From Bosea sp. OAE506 (lineage in GTDB: Bacteria > Pseudomonadota > Alphaproteobacteria > Rhizobiales > Beijerinckiaceae): a DNA stretch of 64,000 nt. Below the pieces are notes generated by a model that worked only from the letters and a program-made list of their open reading frames with translations, had not been told where the DNA came from and made no database searches. The stretch lies in contig NZ_JBEPOB010000001.1 in assembly GCF_040546595.1 (NCBI RefSeq), forward strand, positions 255,501 through 319,500, written 5' to 3'. How positions within the stretch are numbered: the first letter of the stretch is position 1; each line of letters begins with the position of its first letter. This document shows, in pieces, positions 15,031 through 23,968 of this stretch. A program made the position numbers and the translations under genes.

Positions 15031-16430
15031 GCGCGATGTCCTTCAAGCTGCTCTTCCTCGCCCTGATGGGCTCAGGGATTCCCGTCGCCATCGCGATGGC
15101 GGGCTCGTCGCTGATCTACATTCTCGCGACCGGTATCGCGCCCGACTTCGTCATCATCCACCGCATGTTCGCGGGGCTGGATTCGTTCCCGCTGCTGGCG
15201 GTGCCCTTCTTCATTCTGGCCGGCAACCTGATGAACTCGGCCGGCATCACCAACCGGATCTACAATTTCGCGCTCGGCCTCGTCGGCTGGATGCGCGGCG
15301 GGCTCGGCCACGTCAACGTCGTCGGCTCGGTGATCTTCTCGGGGATGTCGGGCACGGCCGTGGCGGACGCCGCCGGTCTCGGCACCATCGAGATCAAGGC
15401 GATGCGCGAGCATGGCTACGACGTCGAATTCGCCGTCGGCATCACCGCGGCTTCCGCGACGCTCGGGCCGATCATCCCGCCTTCGCTCCCCTTCGTCGTC
15501 TACGGGATGATGGCGAATGTCTCGATCGGGAAGCTCTTCCTCGCCGGCATCGTGCCCGGCATGGTCATGGCCCTGCTGATGATGGCGACGGTGAGCCTCT
15601 ACGCCCACCGCAACAAATGGGGCGGCGACGTGCCGTTCCACTGGCCGCGGATTCTCGGCGTGCTGGGCGAGCTCGCGATCGTGGCCGGCTTTCCGCTGGC
15701 GATCTGGCTCGCAGTCGGGGCCGGCGTCTCGCCGCGCATCGCGGTCATTGCCGGCTTCGCCCTGCTGCTCGCGGCCGATCGCGTCTTCCGTTTCGCCGCC
15801 GTGCTGCCGCTGATGACGCCCGTGCTGCTGATCGGCGGCATGACGTCGGGCCTGTTCACCGCCACCGAGGGTGCGATCGCGGCCTGCGTCTGGGCGATCT
15901 TCCTCGGAACCGTCTGGTACCGCACGCTCAGCGGCCGGATGGTGATCAAGGCCTCCATGGAGACCGTGGAACTGACCGCAACGGTGCTCTTCATTGTCTC
16001 GGCGGCCTCGGTCTTCGGCTGGGTTCTGGCGGTTTCGCGCACCACGGAGATGATCGCCGGCTGGGTCTTGGCCTTCACCGCGGACCCGGCGATGTTCCTG
16101 CTTCTGGCGAATGCGCTGATGCTGTTCGTCGGCTGCTTCCTCGAGCCCACCGCCGCGATCACCATCCTGACGCCGATCCTTCTGCCGATCGTGCTCAAGC
16201 TCGGCATCGATCCGGTGCATTTCGGGCTCGTCATGGTGCTGAACCTGATGATCGGCCTGCTGCATCCGCCGATGGGGCTCGTGCTCTTCGTGCTCGCCCG
16301 CGTCGCCAATCTCAGCTTCCAGCGGACGACGATGGCGATCCTGCCCTGGCTGGTTCCGCTGCTGCTGAGCCTGGCGCTGATCACCTATATCCCGGCGATC
16401 AGCCTCTGGCTGCCGCGCGTGCTGCAGTAG
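15027..16430 (+). CDS. dctM: TRAP transporter large permease DctM
   Basis: This 467-residue protein has roughly twelve helices and forms the sodium-driven transport channel with DctQ. Typical motifs are FPLLAVPFFILAGNLMN, GGLGHVNVVGSVIFSGMSG, ASATLGPIIPPSLPFVVYG, TATEGAIAACVWA and GLLHPPMGLVLFV. The ATG at 15027 overlaps the dctQ stop. Length is slightly above the family norm of about 430, mainly in a mid-protein segment (residues 190-260). Confidence 0.95.
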   Translation: MSAMSFKLLFLALMGSGIPVAIAMAGSSLIYILATGIAPDFVIIHRMFAGLDSFPLLAVPFFILAGNLMNSAGITNRIYNFALGLVGWMRGGLGHVNVVGSVIFSGMSGTAVADAAGLGTIEIKAMREHGYDVEFAVGITAASATLGPIIPPSLPFVVYGMMANVSIGKLFLAGIVPGMVMALLMMATVSLYAHRNKWGGDVPFHWPRILGVLGELAIVAGFPLAIWLAVGAGVSPRIAVIAGFALLLAADRVFRFAAVLPLMTPVLLIGGMTSGLFTATEGAIAACVWAIFLGTVWYRTLSGRMVIKASMETVELTATVLFIVSAASVFGWVLAVSRTTEMIAGWVLAFTADPAMFLLLANALMLFVGCFLEPTAAITILTPILLPIVLKLGIDPVHFGLVMVLNLMIGLLHPPMGLVLFVLARVANLSFQRTTMAILPWLVPLLLSLALITYIPAISLWLPRVLQ

Positions 16431-16522
16431 GCGTCCGGGCGGCCTGGCCCTTGAACAGGCCCCGCGTCGTCGCCACAAGTTGAGGCGAAGGCGCCTCCCG
16501 GTGCCGCTCCACGGAGACGACG

Positions 16523-17524
16523 ATGGCTTTGCCGCAGACGATGAAGCAGGTGCGCTTTTCCGGGCCCGGCGGGCCGGAGGTGATCGAGATCGAGACGGCC
16601 CCCGTGCCGCAACCCGGTCCGGGCCAGGTCCTGATCGCGGTGGCTGCCGCCGGCATCAACCGGCCGGACTGCCTGCAGCGGGCCGGTGGCTATCCGCCGC
16701 CGCCCGGCGCGACCACGGTGCCGGGGCTGGAAGTCTCCGGCCACATCGTCGCCGTCGGAGCGGGCGTCGCCGAGAGCCGCATCGGCGAGGCCGTCTGCGC
16801 GCTGCTGATCAGCGGCGGCTATGCCGAATATGCCGTCGCCGACGAGGCGCTCTGCCTGCCGGTGCCGAAGCCGCTCTCGCTGCTGGAGGCAGCTGGCCTG
16901 CCGGAGAACTATTTCACCGTCTACGACAACGTCTTCACCCGCGGGCGGCTGCGGGCAGGCGAGACCATCCTGGTTCATGGTGGTTCAAGCGGCATCGGCT
17001 CGACCGCAATCCAGCTGGCGAAGCAGGCGGGCGCGACCGTCTATGCGACGGCCGGCTCAGCCGAGAAATGCGATTTTTGCCGGTCGCTGGGGGCCGACGA
17101 GGCGATCGATTATCGCGCGCAGGATTTCCTGGCCGAGGCCAAGCGGCTGACCGACGGCAAGGGCGTCAATGTCATCCTCGACATGGTCGGCGGGCCCTAT
17201 ATCCAGCGCAACATTGCAGCGCTGGCGGTCGAAGGGCGGCTGGTGCAGATCGCTTTCCTGCAGGGCCCCAAGGCCGAGCTCGACCTGACCGCGATGATGA
17301 TCCGCCGGCTGACGCTGACCGGCTCGACGCTGCGGCCACGCTCGGTCGCGCTCAAGGCGGAGATCGCCGCGAAGCTCCGTGAGGAAACCTGGCCGCTGCT
17401 GGAGGCCGGCGCCGTGAAGCCGATCATCCATGCGACCTTCCCGCTGGAGCAGGCGCGGCAGGGCCACGAGCTGATGGAATCGAGCGCCCATCTCGGCAAG
17501 ATCATGCTGACCGTCGGCGGCTGA
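16523..17524 (+). CDS. NAD(P)H quinone oxidoreductase, zeta-crystallin/PIG3 type
   Basis: This medium-chain reductase of 333 residues lacks the zinc ligands of alcohol dehydrogenases. The N-terminal GroES-like domain (AGINRPDCLQRAGGYPPPPG, then VPGLEVSGHIVAVG) is followed by a Rossmann domain with LVHGGSSGIGSTAIQLAK. It probably reduces quinones or enones with NADPH in the cytoplasm. It follows the TRAP operon by 92 bases on the same strand but has its own ribosome binding site. A hairpin at 17539-17561 closes it. Confidence 0.92.
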   Translation: MALPQTMKQVRFSGPGGPEVIEIETAPVPQPGPGQVLIAVAAAGINRPDCLQRAGGYPPPPGATTVPGLEVSGHIVAVGAGVAESRIGEAVCALLISGGYAEYAVADEALCLPVPKPLSLLEAAGLPENYFTVYDNVFTRGRLRAGETILVHGGSSGIGSTAIQLAKQAGATVYATAGSAEKCDFCRSLGADEAIDYRAQDFLAEAKRLTDGKGVNVILDMVGGPYIQRNIAALAVEGRLVQIAFLQGPKAELDLTAMMIRRLTLTGSTLRPRSVALKAEIAAKLREETWPLLEAGAVKPIIHATFPLEQARQGHELMESSAHLGKIMLTVGG

Positions 17525-17538
17525 GCCGTCGGTCGACA

Positions 17539-17561
17539 CTCGGCGCCGCTCAGGCGCCGAG
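17539..17561. terminator. Hairpin between convergent genes
   Basis: CTCGGCGCC and GGCGCCGAG form a nine-base-pair stem with a five-base loop. It begins 15 bases after the quinone oxidoreductase stop and includes the last codons of the convergent hydrolase at 17550, so it can serve both directions. No T-tract follows. Confidence 0.6.
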
Positions 17562-18242
17562 ATACCGGCGCAGGAAGGCGACGCTGCGGGTCGCTGCGTC
17601 GAGCTGGGCGGTCTGGCTGAAGCCATGGCCCTCGCCCGGATAGATCTGCGTCTCGACCGGCACGCCGCGTCCGCGCAGCAGCGCCTCGATTCGTTCTGCG
17701 TTGCGGACGGGAACGATGCGGTCGGCGGAGCCATGGAGGATCAGCGTCGGTGCACGCGGTTTGCCCTCGTCAAGATCCTCCGGCAGGAAGCCAAAATAGC
17801 TGACGACGGCGCCGATGCGCCTGTCGCGCGCGGCGAGCGACAAGGCGAGCGCGCCGCCCAGCGAGATCCCGACGATGGCGAGGCGCGAGGGATCGATGGT
17901 TGGGTCCTTGCGGACGCTCTCGATCACTGAGGCAAGCCCGCTGCGCCAGACCGGATATTTGCGGCCGATCTCACCAAAGGAGGCGCGCTGCTCGCCGGTG
18001 ACCTCGAAGTAATGCGGAAACAGGACAGTGTAGCCCTGTCCCGCCAGCGCATTGGCGGCGAACTGGTATTGCGCGCGCCGCGTGATGCCATCGGCGCCGT
18101 GGAGCAGCAGGATGGCGGGCGTGCGACCGCGGCCAGCCCCCTCGACACGGTCGATGGTCACGGGCGCCTGAGCCGAGGCCGGAGACGGGGCCCCGGCAAC
18201 GAGGGCTCCGGTGAGACCGAGCAAGGCGGTTCGGCGATCCAT
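17550..18242 (-). CDS. Exported dienelactone hydrolase-family protein
   Basis: This alpha/beta hydrolase has 230 residues. The start at 18242 (MDRRTALLGLTGALVAGA) follows GGAG and gives a Tat-like signal peptide ending near ASA-QA; a longer frame to 18338 lacks this logic. Catalytic elements are LLLHGADGITRRAQ, nucleophile elbow GISLGGALALS, Asp in LILHGSADRIVPV, and His in GEGHGFSQ. The nucleophile is Ser, not the Cys of true dienelactone hydrolase, so an esterase role is more likely. It follows another exported hydrolase on the same strand. Confidence 0.87.
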   Translation of the reverse strand: MDRRTALLGLTGALVAGAPSPASAQAPVTIDRVEGAGRGRTPAILLLHGADGITRRAQYQFAANALAGQGYTVLFPHYFEVTGEQRASFGEIGRKYPVWRSGLASVIESVRKDPTIDPSRLAIVGISLGGALALSLAARDRRIGAVVSYFGFLPEDLDEGKPRAPTLILHGSADRIVPVRNAERIEALLRGRGVPVETQIYPGEGHGFSQTAQLDAATRSVAFLRRYLGA

Positions 18243-18308
18243 GAGGGCTCCATCGACAAAAAAGACGGTGACCGCCGCGGCGCGAGCCGGCGGCGGTCGG
18301 AATGCCAG

Positions 18309-18327
18309 CGCGCGGCGGGGCCGCGCG
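18309..18327 (-). terminator. Hairpin after the HSL-type hydrolase
   Basis: CGCGCGGC and GCCGCGCG pair around a three-base loop, eight bases after the stop of the hydrolase at 18335. It is GC-rich with no T-tract and separates the two hydrolase genes. Confidence 0.5.
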
Positions 18328-18334
18328 CCGTTCG

Positions 18335-19426
18335 TCACTTGCGGGCTTCGAAACCCTTGCGGATCTGCGCGACGGCGAAGTCCTGCGCTTCGCGGGCCTT
18401 GGCGACGACCGCGTCCATGCCGAAGAACTCGTGCGTTACGCCGGTGTAGAGCTGGTGCGTGGTCTCGACGCCCGCTTCCTTCAGCTTGGCGACGATCAGG
18501 TCACCGTCCGACTTCAGCGGATCGATCTCGGCGTTGATCACCGTGGTCGGCGGCAGGCCCTTCAGATTGGCCGCGACGAGGTTGAGACGCGGATCCTGCG
18601 TATCAGCCTCGCTCTTGACGACATGCTTCACGAACCACGCCATCATCGGCGTGTTTAGCGGCTTGGCGTTGGCCTGCTCCTTCTTGGAGGGCGTATCGAG
18701 GCTGGTCGTCGCCACCGGATAGACCGAGACGATCGCCAGCGGCTTCGTCAGGTTCTGATCGCGGGCGGCAATGGCCGTGTTGATGGCGAGGTTGCCGCCG
18801 GCGCTCTCGCCGACCAGCGCGATACGGTTGGGATCGTAGCCCCAGCCCTGCGCGTTCTTGAGCACGTATTTATAGGCCTCGATCGCCTCCTCATGCGCGG
18901 CTGGGAACTTGTTTTCCGGCGCCATCGGGTAGTCGACCGAGACCACCGCCGCACCGGTCTTGCGGGCCAGTGCCGAGGGGGTGGCGTCGTAGACGTCGAG
19001 GCTCGCGATCACCCAGCCGCCACCGCGGAAGAAGACGATGATCGGGAGGTTCGAATCCTTCGTCGCATTCTCCGGCACGTACCAGCGCAGCCGCAGATTG
19101 CCCATGTCGGCGAAGCGGCTGTTGGAGACCTTCAGGCCGGCATGCGGATCGGCCTCGATCTTCTTATCCTTGATGATCTTCATCACCGCGTCGGTCGGTG
19201 TCGGCTGGTCGCGGGCATCGCCCGGCTCGAGACTCTCGATCGGCTTGCCGCCGAGGCCGGCCAGCACGGAGAGCACCTCGGCCATGTCGGCGTCGGGCTT
19301 GGACGGGCTCTGCATGGCCGCAGCCGGCGGCGCGGCGGTCTGGGCCATGGCAGGTGTCAGAGCGCTGGTCGCGAGCATCAGCGAAAGCCAGACGGTTTTC
19401 GCCGGCACGAAGGAAGAGATCGGCAT
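18335..19426 (-). CDS. Exported alpha/beta hydrolase, HSL (family IV) type
   Basis: This secreted or periplasmic esterase has 363 residues. The ATG at 19426 (MPISSFVPAK) follows AAGGAT; its signal peptide runs to about AMA-QTAAPP. Family IV features are VSVDYPMAPENKFPAA, nucleophile GESAGGN, acid INAEIDPLKSDG and His in GVTHEFFGMD. The conserved oxyanion-hole HGGGW appears here as RGGGW (IIVFFRGGGWVIAS), losing the His. The gene is divergent from the molybdoenzyme operon at 19654 across about 227 bases. Confidence 0.88.
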   Translation of the reverse strand: MPISSFVPAKTVWLSLMLATSALTPAMAQTAAPPAAAMQSPSKPDADMAEVLSVLAGLGGKPIESLEPGDARDQPTPTDAVMKIIKDKKIEADPHAGLKVSNSRFADMGNLRLRWYVPENATKDSNLPIIVFFRGGGWVIASLDVYDATPSALARKTGAAVVSVDYPMAPENKFPAAHEEAIEAYKYVLKNAQGWGYDPNRIALVGESAGGNLAINTAIAARDQNLTKPLAIVSVYPVATTSLDTPSKKEQANAKPLNTPMMAWFVKHVVKSEADTQDPRLNLVAANLKGLPPTTVINAEIDPLKSDGDLIVAKLKEAGVETTHQLYTGVTHEFFGMDAVVAKAREAQDFAVAQIRKGFEARK

Positions 19427-19653
19427 CGAGAGATCCTTGTTAGAGGTTTGCACTCCCAACCGGGGCGGCCTGCGGAGGTTCCGTAACGACGACGCCGCGG
19501 CCGATCCGGACCGCGGCCGTCTTCACGAAACCGCGGTGGAACAACCGTCGGGCACAGCCTGTTGTGGCGGGACAAAGTGCGGGTGCATCGCAAGGCGATG
19601 CCCGCCCGCCATGGCTGCGCCTTCCCGACATTCCGCCGACACAGGAGTTGCCC

Positions 19654-20172
19654 TTGCCCGCCCATGCCATCGTCGGGACGCAGACCGTTCCCATCGAGAT
19701 CACGCTGAACGGGGAGCGCCGTTCGCTGGAGGTCTCCCCCGTCACCTCGCTGCTCGATCTGCTGCGGCACGATCTGGAACTGACCGGCACGAAGAAGGGC
19801 TGCGATCACGGCCAGTGCGGTGCCTGCACCGTGCTGATCGACGGGCGGCGCATCAACAGCTGCCTGCAGCTCGCCGTGATGCAGGACGGCAAGTCGATCA
19901 CCACGATCGAGGGGCTGGCCGCGGATGGCCGCCTGCACCCGCTCCAGGAGGCGTTCATCGAGCATGACGCCTTCCAGTGCGGCTATTGCACGCCGGGGCA
20001 GATCTGCTCGGCGGTGGCGCTGATCGAGGAGGGGCACGCGACCAGCCGTGAGGAAATCCGCGAGTTCATGAGCGGCAATCTCTGCCGCTGCGGCGCCTAC
20101 ACCAACATCGTCGATGCGATCGAGGACGTGGCAGGCCGGCAGCGCCAGCCGGTGCGGGAGGCCGCGGAATGA
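19654..20172 (+). CDS. Aldehyde oxidoreductase 2Fe-2S subunit (PaoA/YagT type)
   Basis: This is the electron-transfer subunit of a three-part molybdenum hydroxylase. I place the start at TTG 19654, because AGGAG (19643-19647) lies six bases ahead; the only other in-frame candidate is a GTG at 19564 without a site. From this start the 172-residue protein has plant-type cluster Cys50, 55, 58 and 70, and second-cluster Cys109, 112, 144 and 146 (FQCGYCTPGQ, LCRCG). E. coli PaoA has a Tat signal; this one does not, so the enzyme is probably cytoplasmic. It overlaps the next gene by four bases. Confidence 0.92.
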   Translation: MPAHAIVGTQTVPIEITLNGERRSLEVSPVTSLLDLLRHDLELTGTKKGCDHGQCGACTVLIDGRRINSCLQLAVMQDGKSITTIEGLAADGRLHPLQEAFIEHDAFQCGYCTPGQICSAVALIEEGHATSREEIREFMSGNLCRCGAYTNIVDAIEDVAGRQRQPVREAAE

Positions 20173-21194
20173 ACCCGTATTCCTATCACCGCGCCGACAG
20201 CCTCGAAGACGCGGTCCGCGCACTCGCAGCCAGCCCCGACGCCCGGATCGTCGCGGGCGGCACCAATCTCGTCGATCTGATGAAATACCGCGTCGAGACG
20301 CCGGCCGCGCTGGTCGACATCACCCGGATCGAGGCGCTGAACGGCATCGCGGAAACCGAGGATGGCGGGCTGCGGATCGGGGCGCTCGTGCCCAACACGG
20401 TTGTCGCCGAGGACGCCCGCATTGCGGAGCGCTACCCGCTGCTCGCCAGCGCCATCCTCGCCGGGGCGACACCGCAGCTGCGCAATGCCGCGACCACGGG
20501 CGGCAACCTGAACCAGCGGACGCGCTGCTACTACTTCTACGACATCAAGACGCCATGCAACAAACGCGAGCCGGGCACCGGCTGCGGCGCGATCGGTGGC
20601 GTCAACCGGATCCACGCGATCCTGGGCGCAAGCGAGCACTGCATCGCCACACATCCTTCCGACATGTGCGTCGGCCTGGCGGCTCTCGGGGCGGAGGTCC
20701 GCATCCAGGGGCCCAATGGCGCGCGCAGCATTCCCTTTGCCGACTATCACCGCCTGCCGGGAGACGCACCGGAGCGCGACAACACGCTCCAGGCCGGCGA
20801 GATCGTTGAAGCCGTGATCCTTCCCGCCGAGGCGGAGGCCTATGCCGCCCATCACAGCTATCTCAAGCTGCGCGACCGGCTCTCCTACGCCTTCGCGCTG
20901 GTCTCGGTGGCGGCCGCGCTCGACATCCGCGACGGGCAGATCGCTTCGGCCCGGCTGGCGCTGGGCGGCGTGGCGCACAAGCCATGGCGACGCGAAGAGG
21001 CTGAAGCCCTTCTGGTCGGTGGCCGAGCCGACGAGGCAGCCTTCGCCGCGGCAGCGACGAGCCTGCTCGCGGGCGCTGAAGGTCGCGAGCACAACGGCTT
21101 CAAGATCGACCTCGCCCGCCGCGCCATCCTCCGCAGCCTGCGACAGGCGGCCGCCGGCACGCCGCAATCGCAGACCGACAAGCGCATCGCGTGA
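20169..21194 (+). CDS. Aldehyde oxidoreductase FAD subunit (PaoB/YagS type)
   Basis: This FAD-binding subunit of 341 residues links the iron-sulfur and molybdenum subunits. FAD motifs are VAGGTNLVDLMKYRVETP and ATTGGNLNQRTRC. Cys120, 130, 139 and 158 (RCYYFYDIKTPC, TGCG, HCIA) match the extra [4Fe-4S] insertion seen in E. coli PaoB, placing this in the PaoABC subgroup rather than xanthine dehydrogenase. The start overlaps the previous stop (ATGA), and the next gene starts 14 bases after its stop. Confidence 0.94.
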   Translation: MNPYSYHRADSLEDAVRALAASPDARIVAGGTNLVDLMKYRVETPAALVDITRIEALNGIAETEDGGLRIGALVPNTVVAEDARIAERYPLLASAILAGATPQLRNAATTGGNLNQRTRCYYFYDIKTPCNKREPGTGCGAIGGVNRIHAILGASEHCIATHPSDMCVGLAALGAEVRIQGPNGARSIPFADYHRLPGDAPERDNTLQAGEIVEAVILPAEAEAYAAHHSYLKLRDRLSYAFALVSVAAALDIRDGQIASARLALGGVAHKPWRREEAEALLVGGRADEAAFAAAATSLLAGAEGREHNGFKIDLARRAILRSLRQAAAGTPQSQTDKRIA

Positions 21195-21207
21195 AGGGTT
21201 CACGATC

Positions 21208-23457
21208 ATGCTGAAGAACGATCTCCATGTCGGCGCGCCCCGCAGCCGCGTCGACGGCCCCGCAAAGGTGACGGGCCAGGCGACCTATGCCGCCGAGTTC
21301 ACGACGCCCGACCTCGCCCATGGCTACATTGTCGAAAGCGCGATCCCGCGCGGCCGGATTCGCTCGATCGACACCCGCGCCGCGGAAGCGGTCCCCGGCG
21401 TCGTGCGGGTGTTCACCCATGACAACCGGCCCAAGACAGCCTGGTTCAGCTTCAGCTACCAGGATATGGTCGGCCCGCCCGGCTCGCCCTTCCGGCCGCT
21501 CTACAGCGACGAGATCCAGTACAGCGGCCAGCCGATCGCGCTGGTGGTGGCGGAGAGCTTCGACGTCGCGCGTCATGCCGCCTCGCTGGTCGCCGTCGAC
21601 TACGAGCGCGCGCCGCACGAGACCAATCTCGGCCGCGCACGGCATGACAGCTACGAGCCGCCCAAGAAGCGCATGGGGATCGCCCCGCCGCCCAAGCCGA
21701 GGGGCGATGCCGCCAGTGCCTTCGGTACGGCCCCGGTTCGCGTCGCAGGCGAGTATGCGATTGCGAGCGAATTCCACAATCCGATGGAGCCGCATGCGAC
21801 GACCGTGATCCGCGGCGCGGATGGCAAGCTTACCATTCACGACAAGACGCAGGGCGTGCAGAACAGCCAGGCCTATGTCGCCAGCGTCTTCGGCCTGTCG
21901 AAGGACGATGTGCGGGTCGTGGCGCCCTTCGTCGGCGGCGGCTTCGGCTCGGGCCTGCGGCCGCAGCACCAGCTCTTCCTCGCCGTCATGGCGTCGCTGG
22001 CGCTCGAACGCTCCGTGCGCGTCGAGCTGACGCGCCAGCAGATGTTCGGCCATGTCCACCGGCCGGAGACGATCAACCTCGTCTCGCTGGGAGCGGCCGA
22101 GGACGGAAAGCTCCACTCGATCCAGCATCACGCGATCGCGGCGACCTCGCAGTTCGAGGACCACCAGGAGGTGGTGGTGAACTGGTCGGGTCTGCTCTAC
22201 CCGGCCGAGAATGTCGATCTGCGCTACGAATTGGCCAAGCTCGACATCTATTCACCCGGCGACATGCGCGCGCCGGGCGCACCGCTCGGCGTCTTCGCGC
22301 TGGAAAGCGCGATGGACGAGCTGGCGGTCGCGACCGGGATCGACCCCGTGGAGCTCCGCCTGCGCAACTATGCCGAGCGGGACGAGAACGACGACAAGCC
22401 CTTCACCTCGAAGGAGCTGCGCGAATGCTACCGCCAGGGCGCCGAACGCTTCGGCTGGAGCCGGCGCGACCCGCGGCCGGGCTCGATGCGCGACAGGGGC
22501 GAGCTGATCGGCTGGGGCATGGCCAGCGGCGTCTGGGAAGCGAACATGATGAAGACCTCGGCGCGGGCGACGCTCTCCGCCGATGGGCGCCTCGCCATCG
22601 CCTGCGCCACCTCCGATATCGGCACCGGCACCTACACGATCCTCACCCAGATCGCCGCCGACGCGCTGGGGCTGCCGATGGAGGCGGTCGAGGTTTCGCT
22701 GGGCGATTCCACCCTGCCCGATTCACCGGTGCAGGGCGGCTCCTGGACGGCAGCCTCCGCCGGCAGCGCCGTCTCGGCGGCCTGCCTGAGCCTGCGCAAA
22801 GATCTGCTGCGGCTGGCGGCGAAGATCGAGGGCTCGCCGCTCGCAGGGGCCGGCATCGGCGACGTAGCCTTCACGCCCGAAGGCATCCGGCTGCTCGGCG
22901 ATCCGGAGCGGGCTGTCCCGCTGACGCAGGCACTGGCCGCTGGCGGCAAGGACCGCATCGAGGCCACGGAATCGGCCGGTCCCGGCCTGATCGGGATGAT
23001 GCTGCCGAAGAGCTATTCTTCCTACACCCATGCGGCGGTCTTCGCCGAGGTGCGGATCGACGAGGAACTCGGCGTGCTGCGGGTCACCCGCATCGTCAAC
23101 GCCGTGGCGGCCGGGCGCATCCTCAACCCCAAGACGGCGCGCAGCCAGATCCTCGGCGGCGTCGTCTGGGGCGTCGGTATGGCGCTGCATGAGGAGGGGA
23201 TGACCGATCACCGCCTCGGGCGCGTGATGAACCACTCGCTGGCCGAGTACCATGTGCCGGTGAATGCCGACATCCACGACATCGAGGTGATCTTCGTCGA
23301 GGAGGAGGACGACAAGACGAGCCCGATCGGCGTGAAGGGGCTCGGCGAAATCGGCATCGTCGGCACGGCTGCGGCGATCGCCAACGCCGTTCATCATGCG
23401 ACGGGCAAGCGCATCCGCAACCTGCCCATCACGATCGACAAGATCCTCGCGGGCTAA
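21208..23457 (+). CDS. Aldehyde oxidoreductase molybdopterin subunit (PaoC/YagR type)
   Basis: The catalytic subunit (749 residues) binds the molybdenum cofactor and hydroxylates aldehydes or heterocycles. The start at 21208 (MLKNDLHVGAPRSRVDG) matches the family. Key segments are EFHNPMEPHATTV, FVGGGFGSG, SDIGTGTYTILTQ, SPVQGGSWTAAS and the catalytic Glu in GVKGLGEIGIVG near the end. No XdhC/PaoD-type cofactor chaperone is encoded beside it, so maturation must use a factor from elsewhere. Aromatic or aliphatic aldehydes are the likeliest substrates by family. Confidence 0.94.
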   Translation: MLKNDLHVGAPRSRVDGPAKVTGQATYAAEFTTPDLAHGYIVESAIPRGRIRSIDTRAAEAVPGVVRVFTHDNRPKTAWFSFSYQDMVGPPGSPFRPLYSDEIQYSGQPIALVVAESFDVARHAASLVAVDYERAPHETNLGRARHDSYEPPKKRMGIAPPPKPRGDAASAFGTAPVRVAGEYAIASEFHNPMEPHATTVIRGADGKLTIHDKTQGVQNSQAYVASVFGLSKDDVRVVAPFVGGGFGSGLRPQHQLFLAVMASLALERSVRVELTRQQMFGHVHRPETINLVSLGAAEDGKLHSIQHHAIAATSQFEDHQEVVVNWSGLLYPAENVDLRYELAKLDIYSPGDMRAPGAPLGVFALESAMDELAVATGIDPVELRLRNYAERDENDDKPFTSKELRECYRQGAERFGWSRRDPRPGSMRDRGELIGWGMASGVWEANMMKTSARATLSADGRLAIACATSDIGTGTYTILTQIAADALGLPMEAVEVSLGDSTLPDSPVQGGSWTAASAGSAVSAACLSLRKDLLRLAAKIEGSPLAGAGIGDVAFTPEGIRLLGDPERAVPLTQALAAGGKDRIEATESAGPGLIGMMLPKSYSSYTHAAVFAEVRIDEELGVLRVTRIVNAVAAGRILNPKTARSQILGGVVWGVGMALHEEGMTDHRLGRVMNHSLAEYHVPVNADIHDIEVIFVEEEDDKTSPIGVKGLGEIGIVGTAAAIANAVHHATGKRIRNLPITIDKILAG

Positions 23458-23470
23458 CGCGCCTCACAGG

Positions 23471-23493
23471 GCGCCGGGCCTTGCGCCCGGCGC
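23471..23493 (+). terminator. Hairpin after the molybdoenzyme operon
   Basis: GCGCCGGGC and GCCCGGCGC form a nine-base-pair stem with a five-base loop, 13 bases after the large-subunit stop. No T-run is present. Confidence 0.6.
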
Positions 23494-23617
23494 CATGGCC
23501 CGGCCGCGATCATCGTGCTGTTATGCCGGCGACTCGCACCGGCACAGCCTCACGCGCCGGCCGGACCATCGCCTCGAAGAGACCGCGCATGCCGCCAGCC
23601 CGATCCGCCGCTCCGGT

Positions 23618-23857
23618 TCAGAGCGCCCCCCGCTCGAAGCTGTCGATCGCGGCGCTGGCCAGATCCCCGATCGACTGCGACCCGTCCGACATCAGCCGCA
23701 CAACGATGCCACCGAGCTTCGCCTTCGCGACCTGGTCGTCGTCGCGGAAGCGGCCCTTTCCGGCCAGAACGGCCCAGGCGCGGGCCTGCACCGCCTCGGC
23801 GACGAGAAGTTCCTGCGAGTTCAGCACCCCAGGAAAGCGGAAATCGGTGGTCTGCAT
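23618..23857 (-). CDS. Hypothetical protein, about 79 aa
   Basis: I do not recognise the family. The frame from MQTTDFRFPG has a strong coding look: an N-terminal ELLVAEAVQARAWAVLAGKG helix, FRDDDQVAKAKLGGIVVRLM and a C-terminal helix SIGDLASAAIDSFERG. GAAGG sits eight bases before the ATG at 23857; an alternative ATG at 23872 adds five residues. It is soluble, with no Cys. It diverges from the MFS gene at 23969. The longer open frame upstream in the same register is a shadow. Confidence 0.6.
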   Translation of the reverse strand: MQTTDFRFPGVLNSQELLVAEAVQARAWAVLAGKGRFRDDDQVAKAKLGGIVVRLMSDGSQSIGDLASAAIDSFERGAL

Positions 23858-23968
23858 AGGCGTGGCCTTCATCGTTGAGAGCGCGAGATATGGTGCCGCC
23901 TGCGCCGCACAAGCCCGCTCTCCCAAGGTCAGTCTCATGTTTCGTCGCCCGGTCCCGGGCGCCGCCCC

